64,000 bases of DNA from the NCBI RefSeq assembly GCF_023502235.1, contig NZ_JAMFLY010000001.1:620001-684000 (forward strand), in the 5' to 3' direction. Numbering within the stretch: the stretch's first letter is position 1; each line of letters begins with the position of its first letter. Positions 27,367 through 36,721 of the stretch are shown piece after piece. The notes under the pieces were generated by a model. It searched no databases. It worked only from the letters and a program-made list of their open reading frames with translations, and was not told the DNA's origin. The translations under genes and the position numbers were made by a program. The stretch is from Flagellimonas myxillae. GTDB taxonomy: Bacteria; Bacteroidota; Bacteroidia; Flavobacteriales; Flavobacteriaceae.

Positions 27367-28611
27367 TTAAACTGTTTCTGATTTCAGTATTTTCTTCTTT
27401 TTATATCTCAATTTACCCAATTCTATACCAATCGAGGTTTTGGCCAGCATTGTAAAAACAAAGGCTCCCATGGCCCAAATGCCCAGGGTGACCCAGATTT
27501 CAATCCAAGTAGGGGTATATTCGGCTATTTTTCCATAGGGTCCTGGGATAAACCCGGGAACGATAAGTCCAAATCCTTTTTCAATCCAAATGGCCACAAA
27601 GAGGATAAAACAACAGAAGTATAAAACCTTGGTGTTGTTACGGAGTTTATGGAATGTCAATAACACGGTTGCCAAAACATTTAGCGGAATTGCGGTCCAA
27701 ATCCATGGTAGCAATGCCGTTTTTCCTTCCAATCCAAAAAACAGATAATAGGCACTTTCGCTATGGTGTGTTGGGGCATAAAACTCTTTAAAAAGCTCGG
27801 ATATGAGCATGATCAGATTGATCTGGGCCGCCACGGTTACGATCATGGCTATTTTGCTGATCGTCTTATCCTCAATTTTAAATTCCGAAAACTTTCGGAT
27901 GGCCGCCAATACCAAAATGATCAAAGCTGGGCCTGCGGCAAATGCCGATGCCAAAAACCGTGGTCCCAAAAGGGCGTTGTTCCAAAACGGACGCGCTTGG
28001 AGACCTTCGTATAGGAATGCGGTGACCAAATGGATGGCCACGGCCCAAAGTACCGATATGATGGACCCCGGAATGTACACCTTGGATTTTGCCTCTTTTC
28101 CTTGATAGTGTCGAAAAAGGATGTACAGCGGAATGGTAATATTGATAAAGAGGTAGCCATTGAGCACGATCACATCCCAGGCCAGCATTGAATTGGGGAA
28201 GTTAAAGACGCCAATCCCAGGAATCATATGCCATAAAACGGATGGACCTCCCATATCGGCCACCACAAAGGCCAGGCACATCACAAGGGCGGCTACCGCA
28301 AGACCTTCCCCGATCAAGACAGCCTGTTTAAAGTCGATGTCCTTTAATACATAAGTGGGCATCACTAGCATAACGGCCGCTGCTGCAACTCCGACCAAAA
28401 AGGTAAAGTTGGAGATGTACAATCCCCAGCTCACACGGTCGGTCATTCCGGTAACACTTAGTCCTTCATCCAACTGAATGGAATAACAGTACATACCGAT
28501 GAGCATGATCACGGTTAAAAATATCATCCAGATATGGTAGGTTTTGGACCCATGGGTGATGTAGTCCAAACTGTCCTTCACCATATGTCGAAATGCCCTA
28601 AATGTTCCCAT
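27367..28611 (-). CDS. NrfD/polysulfide-reductase-type membrane subunit
   Basis: A 414-residue protein with about 10 membrane helices of the NrfD family (YHIWMIFLTVIMLIGMYCYS; WGLYISNFTFLVGVAAAAVM; GLIVPGFIPGPYG). NrfD-type subunits oxidise menaquinol and pass electrons to a partner iron-sulfur protein, here encoded 33 bp upstream. Classic nap operons use NapC or NapGH for this step. The gene is embedded in the nap operon, so it most likely delivers electrons from menaquinol toward NapA. Confidence 0.92.
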   Translation of the reverse strand: MGTFRAFRHMVKDSLDYITHGSKTYHIWMIFLTVIMLIGMYCYSIQLDEGLSVTGMTDRVSWGLYISNFTFLVGVAAAAVMLVMPTYVLKDIDFKQAVLIGEGLAVAALVMCLAFVVADMGGPSVLWHMIPGIGVFNFPNSMLAWDVIVLNGYLFINITIPLYILFRHYQGKEAKSKVYIPGSIISVLWAVAIHLVTAFLYEGLQARPFWNNALLGPRFLASAFAAGPALIILVLAAIRKFSEFKIEDKTISKIAMIVTVAAQINLIMLISELFKEFYAPTHHSESAYYLFFGLEGKTALLPWIWTAIPLNVLATVLLTFHKLRNNTKVLYFCCFILFVAIWIEKGFGLIVPGFIPGPYGKIAEYTPTWIEIWVTLGIWAMGAFVFTMLAKTSIGIELGKLRYKKKKILKSETV

Positions 28612-28644
28612 TCATTTTGTTTTTAATCTTGACCGATTGCATTC

Positions 28645-29799
28645 TTAATCCATAAAATACCAGAACTTAGGTTCGGTTCCCAGGTCTTCTTTTAAGCGAA
28701 AAACCTGCTTGTTCTCCAATACCCAACGAATAGTGCTATTGGGGTCCAGCAGATTACCAAAGATTCTGGCACCTGTGGGACAAGCCTCTACACAGGCAGG
28801 ATCTTTCCCGGCCCTTGACCGCTGCACGCAGAACGTACATTTTTCCATAACCCCTTTTTTGCGCAATCGATTCCCAAGGTAATGTTGGTTTTTATTGATT
28901 TCGTCCTCAGGTACTTCAGGTTTGCTCCAATTAAACCGTCTTCCATCATAGGGACAGGCGGCCATACAATAGCGACACCCGATGCACCAATCATAATCGA
29001 CCACCACAAGACCATCTTCTTCTCTCCAGGTGGCCTGTACCGGACAGACATTCACACAAGGGGGATTGTCGCAATGGAAACACTGGGTTCCCATATAAAA
29101 ATGCCCCTCTGCGGGTACTTCGTGGTAGTAATTGTCATCCGCCTCGTTAAATTTAAAACCCTCGCCATCTTTCATCTCATGGATGCGGATATACTGCATT
29201 TGTGAATTGCGGTCCTGGTTGTTCTCCTTTACACAAGCACTTACACAATCCATGTATCCCTGGCACTTGGAAATGTTGAAAGCGTAACCGAACAACACAT
29301 CTTTAGAGGCATCGGCAGCGGACATTTTGATGTTTTCCTTTTTTCGCAATTGATAAGACCGCACCAAGCGATCTACGGTGGCTTGCTTTTCTTCCTGGGT
29401 CATTAGTTTGTAGTTGCCCTTAAACTGTTCTTCCCAGTCAATCTGTGCTTTTTCCTTGGCTTCCTCCCCAGAGGTCACGCTACACGAGGTGTGTACGGCC
29501 CCAGCCCCTACCAAGAGGCTCGCGGTGAGCTTACGAAAGGCGGTTCTTCGGTCCATTTTCCTATCGAACACCTGTTGAAAACCGTCCTTACGTGTTTGCG
29601 CAACCATAGAATCTTCCATAAGCTCTTGTTCCACAGCTGCATCGAATTCCTCAGCAGAAATAGTGAGGTCGTTTTTGGGAGGTTCAGTTGCATGCGAACC
29701 ACAACCGCCACTTGGTTTGCCACATCCGCAGCTGCCAGCAACAGCCTGTTTTTGGCCAAGGCCTAAATCCAATTGAAACCATTTCTTTTTATCTCCCAT
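28645..29799 (-). CDS. Multi-cluster 4Fe-4S ferredoxin subunit (NrfC/DsrO type)
   Basis: 384 residues. A Cys/Gly-rich N-terminal patch (SCGCGKPSGGCGSH) comes first, then MDRRTAFRKLTASLLVGAGA at about 80-100, which looks like a twin-arginine signal placed internally. The ferredoxin part has four Cys clusters: CQGYMDCVSAC, CFHCDNPPCVNVCP, CIGCRYCMAACP and CTFCVQRS with CVEACP. It should sit on the periplasmic face and shuttle electrons from the NrfD-like subunit to the cytochromes or to NapA. The Cys-rich extension before the Tat motif is unusual. Confidence 0.9.
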   Translation of the reverse strand: MGDKKKWFQLDLGLGQKQAVAGSCGCGKPSGGCGSHATEPPKNDLTISAEEFDAAVEQELMEDSMVAQTRKDGFQQVFDRKMDRRTAFRKLTASLLVGAGAVHTSCSVTSGEEAKEKAQIDWEEQFKGNYKLMTQEEKQATVDRLVRSYQLRKKENIKMSAADASKDVLFGYAFNISKCQGYMDCVSACVKENNQDRNSQMQYIRIHEMKDGEGFKFNEADDNYYHEVPAEGHFYMGTQCFHCDNPPCVNVCPVQATWREEDGLVVVDYDWCIGCRYCMAACPYDGRRFNWSKPEVPEDEINKNQHYLGNRLRKKGVMEKCTFCVQRSRAGKDPACVEACPTGARIFGNLLDPNSTIRWVLENKQVFRLKEDLGTEPKFWYFMD

Positions 29800-29817
29800 C
29801 TTACACGTGTTGACTGG

Positions 29818-30435
29818 CTATTTTCTTTCGTTCTCTTTTTCGGTATTGAACCGTACGGGCCATTTTGAGCCTATTTGGGGCCTATGGGGGTTATGGCAAT
29901 TTATACAGGTCATTGCGGCCCTGGGTTCTGCCCATCCGCCAATATTCTTCCCATGGGCGCCTCCTTTCCAATCTTCAAATTGGGCACTATGGCATTGCGC
30001 ACACAATTGATAGCTCTGGTTAAAATCAATCGTATTTCCTGTTAAGCTATGCAGATTGTCCATATTGGTTCCATTGTGACAAGTGGCACAGTTCATCGCA
30101 TTGGCGTTGGCATGGTTTAGTTTGATATCCCAATGTGCCTTTGGTTCTTTAGGACCTTTTTGCAGCTGGGCCAAAGATTTTGAATGACATTCGGTGCAGG
30201 CAAATGATTTTATCTGTCCCTTTCGTTCTGGAATCAAGAAGGTGTGTCCTCCCTCTGTTATTTCGATGGTATTGATGTCACCAATATATGCTTCTGAAGA
30301 AATTCCCGGGTCTTGATAGTGTTTGCCCTCCTCTTCGATTTTTTCTTTCAAGCTATGGTACTCACCTTCTTTATGCTTGCAGGAAAACAAACCGCACAAC
30401 ATTATGATGCTAAAAACTATTCCGAGCTTTTTCAT
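29818..30435 (-). CDS. Tetraheme cytochrome c lipoprotein
   Basis: 205 residues with lipobox LCGLFSC (Cys19). Four haem-binding CxxCH sites are visible: CTECH, CATCH, CAQCH and CINCH. The last is followed by NPHRPQIGSKWP. It resembles small tetraheme cytochromes of nitrate/nitrite respiration but I cannot name it further. The start codon overlaps the NapB-like stop by 4 bp, so translation is coupled. It is placed to move electrons between the ferredoxin/NrfD module and the NapA-NapB part. Confidence 0.85.
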   Translation of the reverse strand: MKKLGIVFSIIMLCGLFSCKHKEGEYHSLKEKIEEEGKHYQDPGISSEAYIGDINTIEITEGGHTFLIPERKGQIKSFACTECHSKSLAQLQKGPKEPKAHWDIKLNHANANAMNCATCHNGTNMDNLHSLTGNTIDFNQSYQLCAQCHSAQFEDWKGGAHGKNIGGWAEPRAAMTCINCHNPHRPQIGSKWPVRFNTEKENERK

Positions 30436-31127
30436 TCTATATTGGTATTGGCCCTTACGAACAGTTCAACATTTTTTACTTCTTGCACTTTGGGGACATG
30501 GCATTGTCTACAGTTGACCCGCTCTGGATGGTCGAACCTTAGTTCTTTTACGGCTGCCGGTCCTGCATGGCAAGAAAGGCAGTTTTCCCTCATCTGCAAT
30601 TGATGCGGGATTGTTGGGGGACTACCGGGTAAAGCATTGTTCACTCCCACCTCTGGTGCCGGTTTCTTATAAAAGTTGGTGGTGACAAAGGTCGATGTTG
30701 TTTGTTGCTCTAGATGACATTGCTTGCAATTGATCATTTCCGGGTGCGGTGTTACTGGTGCGTAGGCATTGAACTTGTCCACAAACCCCCCGTTTTGGTG
30801 ACACTGCAAGCAAACATTGCCCCCCATACCAAGTTTTTCTTTGACGGGGTGGGGGATGCTAGGGGGAGCTCCGGTATAGGCTCTGTTGCTATAATACGTA
30901 TCCAAGGTTCGCTGATGGTTTTCATCAACAGGCATGTTAAGATAGTCAATGGCGTACTGGGAACGTTCGAAAACCTTTTTCTCGGACGGAATTACAGGAA
31001 TTTCACTGGCCTCATGAATAGGGATGTAGGCTTCCTCAAGACCCTGGTAATAGCTATAGGTCCAATTCGCCAAAAACCCAATGAATAAAAGGGCAAAAAC
31101 CAACAAGATTCCGACTCTTTTTTTCAT
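30432..31127 (-). CDS. Duplicated NapB-like tetraheme cytochrome
   Basis: 231 residues with an N-terminal membrane anchor (GILLVFALLFIGFLANW). Two NapB-like halves follow in tandem: GAPPSIPH ... NVCLQCH ... MINCKQCH, then GSPPTIPH ... NCLSCHAGPAA ... VNCRQCHVP. That gives four CxxCH sites where canonical NapB, about 150 residues long, has two. The repeated PPxIPH phrase before each first haem argues for internal duplication of the NapB fold. It starts 1 bp after napA and should be the immediate electron donor to NapA. Confidence 0.85.
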   Translation of the reverse strand: MKKRVGILLVFALLFIGFLANWTYSYYQGLEEAYIPIHEASEIPVIPSEKKVFERSQYAIDYLNMPVDENHQRTLDTYYSNRAYTGAPPSIPHPVKEKLGMGGNVCLQCHQNGGFVDKFNAYAPVTPHPEMINCKQCHLEQQTTSTFVTTNFYKKPAPEVGVNNALPGSPPTIPHQLQMRENCLSCHAGPAAVKELRFDHPERVNCRQCHVPKVQEVKNVELFVRANTNIE

Positions 31128-31128
31128 C

Positions 31129-33459
31129 TTAGGCTTTTTCCACTTTTACAGCACATTTTTTATAATCCGGTTCTTTGGAAATCGGACAGAAGGAATCTAA
31201 AGTGATGTCATTGATGAGCATGTTCTCATCGAAAAAGGGCACAAATACTTGCATGGGAGCCGGTACACCTCTTTCATTGACTGATGCAGGAAGGGTTATC
31301 TCGCCCCTTCGCGTAGTGAGTTTTACGGAATCACCGGTACGTATCTGCATTCGTTTGGCGTCCTCCGGATGTAATTCCACGTAGGCATGTGGCATCGCTT
31401 GGTGCAATACAGGTATCCTCCTTGTCATAGACCCCGTATGCCAATGTTCCACAACCCTTCCGGTTCCCAACCAAAATGGGAATTCCGCATCTGGTTCTTC
31501 CGCGGCTGGCTCGTAGGGGCGCTGCCAAATGATGGCCTTTCCGTCTTTCTTTCCATAAAAGTGAAAGTCCTTTCCATTGGAACAAGCTGGGTCATATTTA
31601 GCGTTAAAGCGCCATTTGGTCTCCTTGCCATCCACATAGGGCCACATGGCTCCGGGTTGGGTTTTTAGCACCTCGAGGGGCGCCATATTGTGTTTTTTAT
31701 TATCGTGATGTCTTCGGTATTCGTTGTAAATCTCTTCGATATGGGTTTCGTCCTTATAGTAGAACTGCTTTTCAAATCCCATGCGTTTTGCCACCTCAAT
31801 CAGTTGCATTGTATCACTCATGGCCTCCCCGGGCGGCTCCACCATTTGTTCAAAATATTGGGTGCGACGCTCGGAATTTCCATACATTCCCTCACGTTCC
31901 ACCCACATGGCAGAGGGCAGAATCACATCCGCTATGTCGGTTGTGGGGGTAGGGTAAATGTCCGAAACCACGATAAAACGGCCTTCCTTTTTGGCACCGT
32001 CGCGGTATCTTTTGAGTTTTGGCATAGTGACCATGGGATTGGTGACCTGAATCCACATAAAGCGGATATCACCCCTATCCAAGGCCCTGAACATTTCCAC
32101 GGTATGATAGGTGGGTTTTGGAGCAATGTTTTCAGCAGGAACATCCCAAATTTTCGCAGCAAACTCCCGATGTTCTTTATTCATGACCACCCCATGCGGT
32201 AATTTATGGGTCAAGGTACCTACTTCGCGAACGGTTCCGCACGCACTGGGTTGACCGGTTAAAGAGAAAGGGCTGTTTCCAGGACTTGAAATTTTTCCTG
32301 TGAGCAAATGGATATTGTACACTAAATTGTTTATCCAGGTTCCCCTGGTGTGCTGGTTCATTCCCATGCACCAAAGGGACATCACCTTTTTATTGGGGTC
32401 TCCATAATGGGCTGCCAAATATTTAATGTCCTTCACGGAAACCCCAGACAGCTTGGAAACTTTCTCTGGGGTATAATCTTCCAAAAATTTCTTGTATTCT
32501 TTTAAGGAGACCGGTTCCGGCTTGTCTGTGAATTTATAGTTGTCTTCCAGACCGTACCCCATATTGGTCAGCCCTTTTCTAAAATTGCAATGTTCCTGAA
32601 CAAATGCATTGTTCATCCAACCATTATTGATGATTTCGTGGCAGATGGCGTTGGCAACAGCCAAATCGGTTTGTGGATTAAAGATGATGGACTTATCGGC
32701 AGCCATGCTGGTTCTTGTAGTGCGCGTGGCAAAATCTATGATTTTCACACCTCTCTTTAACCGCTGATCCAGCAGACGAGAGAACAGCACAGGATGCATT
32801 TCCGCCATATTATTGCCCCAGAGCACAAAGGTGTCTGCGTGGTCTATGTCTTCATAACATCCCATGGGCTCATCAATTCCGAAGGAGGTTAAAAAACCTG
32901 TCACCGCGCTTGCCATACACAAACGCGCATTGGCCTCTACATTATTTGTTCCTATACAACCCTTGAATAGTTTGGAAGCGACATATCCATCGGGAATCGT
33001 CCATTGTCCCGAGCCGTAAATAGATACTGCATCTTTACCATGTTCTTCAATGGTTTCCTGCATTTTGGAAGCCACTAAATCCAGAGCTTCCTGCATGGAG
33101 GTTTCCACATATCTTCCATTCTTTTTGACCAAGGGTTTAGTCAATCGGTCCTTGCCATACATGGCCATGATGGAATGGTAACCTTTTACACAACACAATC
33201 CTTTGTTCACAGGGGATTTTGGATCTCCTTTTACCGCAACCGCCTTGCCATTTTCAGTTCCTATGAGCACCCCACATCCCACACCGCAGAATCGGCAAGG
33301 TGCTTTCTTCCAATCCAACTGGGCACCTGTAGGAATCCCTCTTTCTTGTTCTTCGGCAAAAATGATTCCCGGGAACATCCCGGCTGCAGCTGTCATTGCC
33401 GACAACATGGCCATTTTTTTAATAAAATCTCGCCTGTTGGTTTGCACGGATTGATACAT
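31129..33459 (-). CDS. napA: Periplasmic nitrate reductase catalytic subunit
   Basis: 776 residues. A twin-arginine signal (NRRDFIKKMAM, then hydrophobic AAAGMFPGII) sends the folded enzyme to the periplasm. The 4Fe-4S site is CRFCGVGCGVLIGT with a fourth Cys in GLCCVKGYH. The molybdenum ligand is the Cys of ARLCMASAVTGF, followed by the family-typical SFGIDEPMGCYEDI. The C-terminal domain binds bis-MGD (HTGSMTRRIPVL). NapA reduces nitrate to nitrite. The upstream napD encodes its Tat-signal chaperone. Length is slightly below the 828 residues of the E. coli protein. Confidence 0.96.
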   Translation of the reverse strand: MYQSVQTNRRDFIKKMAMLSAMTAAAGMFPGIIFAEEQERGIPTGAQLDWKKAPCRFCGVGCGVLIGTENGKAVAVKGDPKSPVNKGLCCVKGYHSIMAMYGKDRLTKPLVKKNGRYVETSMQEALDLVASKMQETIEEHGKDAVSIYGSGQWTIPDGYVASKLFKGCIGTNNVEANARLCMASAVTGFLTSFGIDEPMGCYEDIDHADTFVLWGNNMAEMHPVLFSRLLDQRLKRGVKIIDFATRTTRTSMAADKSIIFNPQTDLAVANAICHEIINNGWMNNAFVQEHCNFRKGLTNMGYGLEDNYKFTDKPEPVSLKEYKKFLEDYTPEKVSKLSGVSVKDIKYLAAHYGDPNKKVMSLWCMGMNQHTRGTWINNLVYNIHLLTGKISSPGNSPFSLTGQPSACGTVREVGTLTHKLPHGVVMNKEHREFAAKIWDVPAENIAPKPTYHTVEMFRALDRGDIRFMWIQVTNPMVTMPKLKRYRDGAKKEGRFIVVSDIYPTPTTDIADVILPSAMWVEREGMYGNSERRTQYFEQMVEPPGEAMSDTMQLIEVAKRMGFEKQFYYKDETHIEEIYNEYRRHHDNKKHNMAPLEVLKTQPGAMWPYVDGKETKWRFNAKYDPACSNGKDFHFYGKKDGKAIIWQRPYEPAAEEPDAEFPFWLGTGRVVEHWHTGSMTRRIPVLHQAMPHAYVELHPEDAKRMQIRTGDSVKLTTRRGEITLPASVNERGVPAPMQVFVPFFDENMLINDITLDSFCPISKEPDYKKCAVKVEKA

Positions 33460-33461
33460 AT

Positions 33462-33701
33462 TTATGCGTTTTTGGGAGTATTGAAGCCAGAAACCATGGC
33501 TAATAACTTTAAACTCTTGATTGTTTCCAATTGGATTTTTAATTGGGCTTCCTCTTCTTTGCTTTCAGTGGCAGTGACCAAGGCGATTACATCCCGGTTC
33601 TGGGCAGGCACTGCATCACAGGCCTCGATGGCCGAAAGCTCCTCTAGAAGCTCCTGTTGCTTCCCCTCGTGTGGATGTGCCAAGTAGCTAGTAATAGGCA
33701 T
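33462..33701 (-). CDS. napD: NapD chaperone for NapA maturation
   Basis: 79 residues (MPITSYLAHPHEGKQQELLE ... ATESKEEEAQL ... IKSLKLLAMVSGF), matching the small ferredoxin-fold NapD family. NapD binds the NapA twin-arginine signal and delays export until the cofactors are inserted. The stop is 2 bp from the napA start, and it is the first gene of the tight leftward nap cluster. Confidence 0.88.
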   Translation of the reverse strand: MPITSYLAHPHEGKQQELLEELSAIEACDAVPAQNRDVIALVTATESKEEEAQLKIQLETIKSLKLLAMVSGFNTPKNA

Positions 33702-33744
33702 TTTGCCAGTTGGTTTTAAGGTTTACGATCACATCTTGGTCTGA

Positions 33745-33762
33745 TAGGAAAGTTAATTCCTA
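33745..33762. promoter_or_regulatory. Palindrome before napD
   Basis: TAGGAAAGTTAATTCCTA has perfect 6-bp arms around AGTTAA, 44 bp before the napD start and in the gap after the porin gene. A near -7 box (TAGTTTAG on the minus strand) overlaps its edge. It is a candidate operator for the nap operon; the binding factor is unknown. Confidence 0.35.
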
Positions 33763-33824
33763 AACTACCTTTAAGATATTGGTTTATTCCATATAAAAGA
33801 CAGAAAAGTCCTAATTTAGAATCA

Positions 33825-35114
33825 TTATATTTTTTCTGGATTCTTCAAGTCCATTTGTAATAGCCGAGGGTTGATAATAAGTTGGGCCCATGCCCAATTA
33901 TTGGTGTTGTCATGGGGTCTTCCTCCCTTTATGAAACTCATACTCTCTGCTGCGAACATATGGGAATATCCAAGGTTGAATTTTATGCCCTTACCAACAT
34001 TCTGGGTGTATACCAAATCCAATTCCGTTCCTAAATATTTGTCTGAATTGTTCGTCAAATTGGCATTGGCGGCGAAATAGTGGGCCTTGACCAATAAGGT
34101 AGATTTTTCACCGGTGCTGCAAACCATCTTCGCGTACAGGTCGTTGAGTCCAATATTATTGGCGTGGTTGCCCACATAAAAGTAATCCATGAACCCATTG
34201 AATTTGTGATTCGTACCATATAGGGGGAAAAAGGATTTGTTTTTACTTTCTCCATCTTGATTGGTTCCGCTCAGAACTTCAATTCCTATGGCATACAAGG
34301 TTTTGTTAGGTTTATAACCTGCTTCAAGGGATGCTTGGTAAGCGCTTAAATCTGTAGTGGCATTTGCTTTGCCGAACTGGTAGTAGGCACTACCGGCCAG
34401 ATTGATATTGTTCCAGGGAAATTTGAAATAGGAACCAGCAGTATGTCTATAATACACCCCATCTGGAATATCCGAATTCGGTCCAGTGAATTTCTGGAAC
34501 CCTGTGTTCAAAAGCAGAAAGCTAACCGAATTGTTTTCCCAGGACTTGTTAAAGTGCGCATATTGCATCGCCTTATACGTAAAAAATCCTTGAATGTTGT
34601 ACACGGTTCCCTCGTTGGACTGTCCTTCCTGGCTAAACGCAAAACCTAGATCAGTGCTAAATCCGTTTTTGGAATATTTAATAAGGGCTGCATCGTGAAA
34701 CCGACCCTGCATCGCCCAATCCAGTCCACCAAAAATGCGTTGATCATCGTATGAAAGTACTTGCCTACCGGCCTTAAGTGACCAATGCTCATTCAGGTAA
34801 ACCTGTCCCCAGGCTTGAAAAAGTGAAAAGGAGTCATTTCCATCAATCGGCAAAATCTGCCTAGTGTCACCCCAGGTACTCACATCCTGTACGCTAATAA
34901 AGATCTTGAACATCTCATTGTTATATCCAATGTTCAAGCGTGATCTTTGCGCAACGAAAGCCGCGGGGTCGGCATCGTTGGGAAAAAGGTTGTTAAATCC
35001 ATGGCGGTATTCAAACCTTGACCTTAAATCGGCATCAACCACAAATTGGGCATTTAGGTCAACCATCGAAATGGTATACGCAAATAGAAGTAATAGAAAT
35101 GATTTACTTTTCAT
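33825..35114 (-). CDS. Alginate-export-type outer-membrane porin
   Basis: 429 residues from the ATG at 35112-35114 (MKSKSFLLLLFAYTISMVDL signal peptide); the longer frame to 35156 adds a non-signal leader. Beta-barrel pattern throughout, with FVVDADLRSRFEYRHGF, SLKAGRQVLSYDDQRIFGG and a C-terminal aromatic-rich strand region, typical of the Alginate_exp family. Homologues often stand beside flavobacterial nap clusters, so nitrate or nitrite passage is inferred rather than alginate. It is 123 bp upstream of napD in the same direction. Confidence 0.85.
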   Translation of the reverse strand: MKSKSFLLLLFAYTISMVDLNAQFVVDADLRSRFEYRHGFNNLFPNDADPAAFVAQRSRLNIGYNNEMFKIFISVQDVSTWGDTRQILPIDGNDSFSLFQAWGQVYLNEHWSLKAGRQVLSYDDQRIFGGLDWAMQGRFHDAALIKYSKNGFSTDLGFAFSQEGQSNEGTVYNIQGFFTYKAMQYAHFNKSWENNSVSFLLLNTGFQKFTGPNSDIPDGVYYRHTAGSYFKFPWNNINLAGSAYYQFGKANATTDLSAYQASLEAGYKPNKTLYAIGIEVLSGTNQDGESKNKSFFPLYGTNHKFNGFMDYFYVGNHANNIGLNDLYAKMVCSTGEKSTLLVKAHYFAANANLTNNSDKYLGTELDLVYTQNVGKGIKFNLGYSHMFAAESMSFIKGGRPHDNTNNWAWAQLIINPRLLQMDLKNPEKI

Positions 35115-35176
35115 ACCTGACATTTTTAGAAATTTAAATCCATTGTAAAAATCCATCTTATTACCCTTACGATTCT

Positions 35177-35190
35177 ATGACATTTGTCAT
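35177..35190. promoter_or_regulatory. Crp/Fnr-like palindrome in divergent intergenic region
   Basis: ATGACATTTGTCAT, a perfect 6-bp palindrome of the TGAC-N4-GTCA type, 63 bp before the porin start and 159 bp before the divergent membrane-protein gene. The half-site spacing is like that of Crp/Fnr-family regulators of nitrogen-oxide respiration; which member is not determined. Confidence 0.45.
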
Positions 35191-35348
35191 GATTTTGAAA
35201 TCGTTCTGGAAAACACGAATACATCGTTGCTTATCTTTCACAACATAACAACTTGATTATAAGTAAGTTTAATGAATTTATTTAGTTATTGTGCCAATTC
35301 CGATTGGAAAAGAAGAAAAAGGTGTTTTAATTTGGATTGCTTTTATCA

Positions 35349-36542
35349 ATGTTGACTCAAAAACAACTCTTAGTAGCGCTTTTATACTTTGTGCTAGCGG
35401 CTTTTATCGGATTGCTTCTTCGTCTTTTTGTGATTTTTCCGTTGGAGGTGCCTTATAAATTCCTTGTACATACACACTCCCATATCGCCCTTTTGGGCTG
35501 GGTGTACGTCGCCCTTACCACCTTGATCTATTCCATATTTTTGAGAGGGACTTTGCACGTTAAAAAATACAAACGGATTTTCTGGTTCACCCAATTCACC
35601 CTTGTGGGCATGTTGGTGACCTTTCCCTTGCAAGGGTATGCCCTGTTTTCCATTATTTTCTCCACGCTTTTTTTGGTGGCCTCCTATTGGTTTTTTGGCT
35701 TTTTTCTGCGTCGTTCCCAACCTGCTTTAAAAGGCACCCCGGCCTATCTATGTATTCGTGCCGCCCTGTGGTATATGGTTATTTCTAGTTTGGGGCCTTG
35801 GGCCTTGGGCATGATTATGAACACCCTTGGGCCAACCTCCATGTGGTATCGGATGGCCATTTACTTTTATCTCCATTTTCAATACAACGGCTGGATGATG
35901 ATGGCCCTGCTGGGGCTTTTCCTAGTTGTTATGGACCAACGCGGATTCCAGATGTCAAAGCAAAGTTTTAAGGCCATTTTTTGGAGTGCAAACGCAGGCA
36001 TTGTGTTAAGCTTCTTTTTGTCTGTGTTGTGGATAAAACCTCCTGTATTGTTCCATATAGTTGGGGGATTAGGTGCTCTTTTTCAGATAGGGGCTTTGGT
36101 ACTCTTGCTTCGCTGGATTTTAAGGCAGTCAAAAAATGGTTATGCCCTGGGTCCCAACGCGCTTTTTCTTGGGATATTGATCATCCTAAAATTTGGCTTA
36201 CAGCTGATAAGTTCCCATCCCTATTTTGCCCAGCTTGCCGCATCCCAATTGGATTTTACTATCGGCTATCTGCACCTTACGTTTTTGGGGGTAGTTACCT
36301 TAGGTATTTTTATGCTGTGCGAAGCAATGGGCTACTTAAAGGTTTCAAAGGCCGCATTCCTAGTATATACCATGGGTTTTTTGCTCACTGAGGTTTTGAT
36401 TTTTTATCGGGGAATTGCTGCCTGGTTGGATTTTTCAGTAGTACCGAACCACTCAATGCTGTTGGCCCTTGCTAGTGGCGTAATTGTATTGGGGTTGATC
36501 CTGTTATTTGTGGATAATGTAAAACAACTATCATCGGGATAA
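35349..36542 (+). CDS. Polytopic membrane protein resembling NnrS / haem-copper oxidase subunit I
   Basis: 397 residues from ATG at 35349 (a TTG 12 bp upstream is in frame). About 11 to 12 hydrophobic helices are visible. Histidine-bearing helices VHTHSHIALLGWVYVALTTL and YFYLHFQYNGWMMMALLG recall haem-coordinating helices of NorB/cbb3-type subunits and of NnrS-like proteins. No full set of catalytic histidines is evident, so it is probably not an oxidase itself. Its divergent position next to the nitrate reductase locus suggests a role in nitric oxide response or haem-linked respiration; this is inference. Confidence 0.6.
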   Translation: MLTQKQLLVALLYFVLAAFIGLLLRLFVIFPLEVPYKFLVHTHSHIALLGWVYVALTTLIYSIFLRGTLHVKKYKRIFWFTQFTLVGMLVTFPLQGYALFSIIFSTLFLVASYWFFGFFLRRSQPALKGTPAYLCIRAALWYMVISSLGPWALGMIMNTLGPTSMWYRMAIYFYLHFQYNGWMMMALLGLFLVVMDQRGFQMSKQSFKAIFWSANAGIVLSFFLSVLWIKPPVLFHIVGGLGALFQIGALVLLLRWILRQSKNGYALGPNALFLGILIILKFGLQLISSHPYFAQLAASQLDFTIGYLHLTFLGVVTLGIFMLCEAMGYLKVSKAAFLVYTMGFLLTEVLIFYRGIAAWLDFSVVPNHSMLLALASGVIVLGLILLFVDNVKQLSSG

Positions 36543-36611
36543 GAAGTCTTTTTTTATCCGCCTTGGATTTCGCTCCAATTTGGTTGCCTGTAAGGCAAAA
36601 CTTTCACTTTG

Positions 36612-36636
36612 CTCCAAATAAAACGTTGGAGTTTTT
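36612..36636 (+). terminator. Intrinsic terminator
   Basis: CTCCAA (36612-36617) pairs with TTGGAG (36626-36631) and is followed by TTTTT. It lies 69 bp after the stop of the haem-copper-oxidase-like gene on the plus strand. Confidence 0.7.
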
Positions 36637-36721
36637 ATCGCATCAACCAAAATGTGGCTTATCTTAGAGGTGCTAACTTTTTGATTATAAGACAGGAATG
36701 ATCAAGATTTAGGCGTATACG

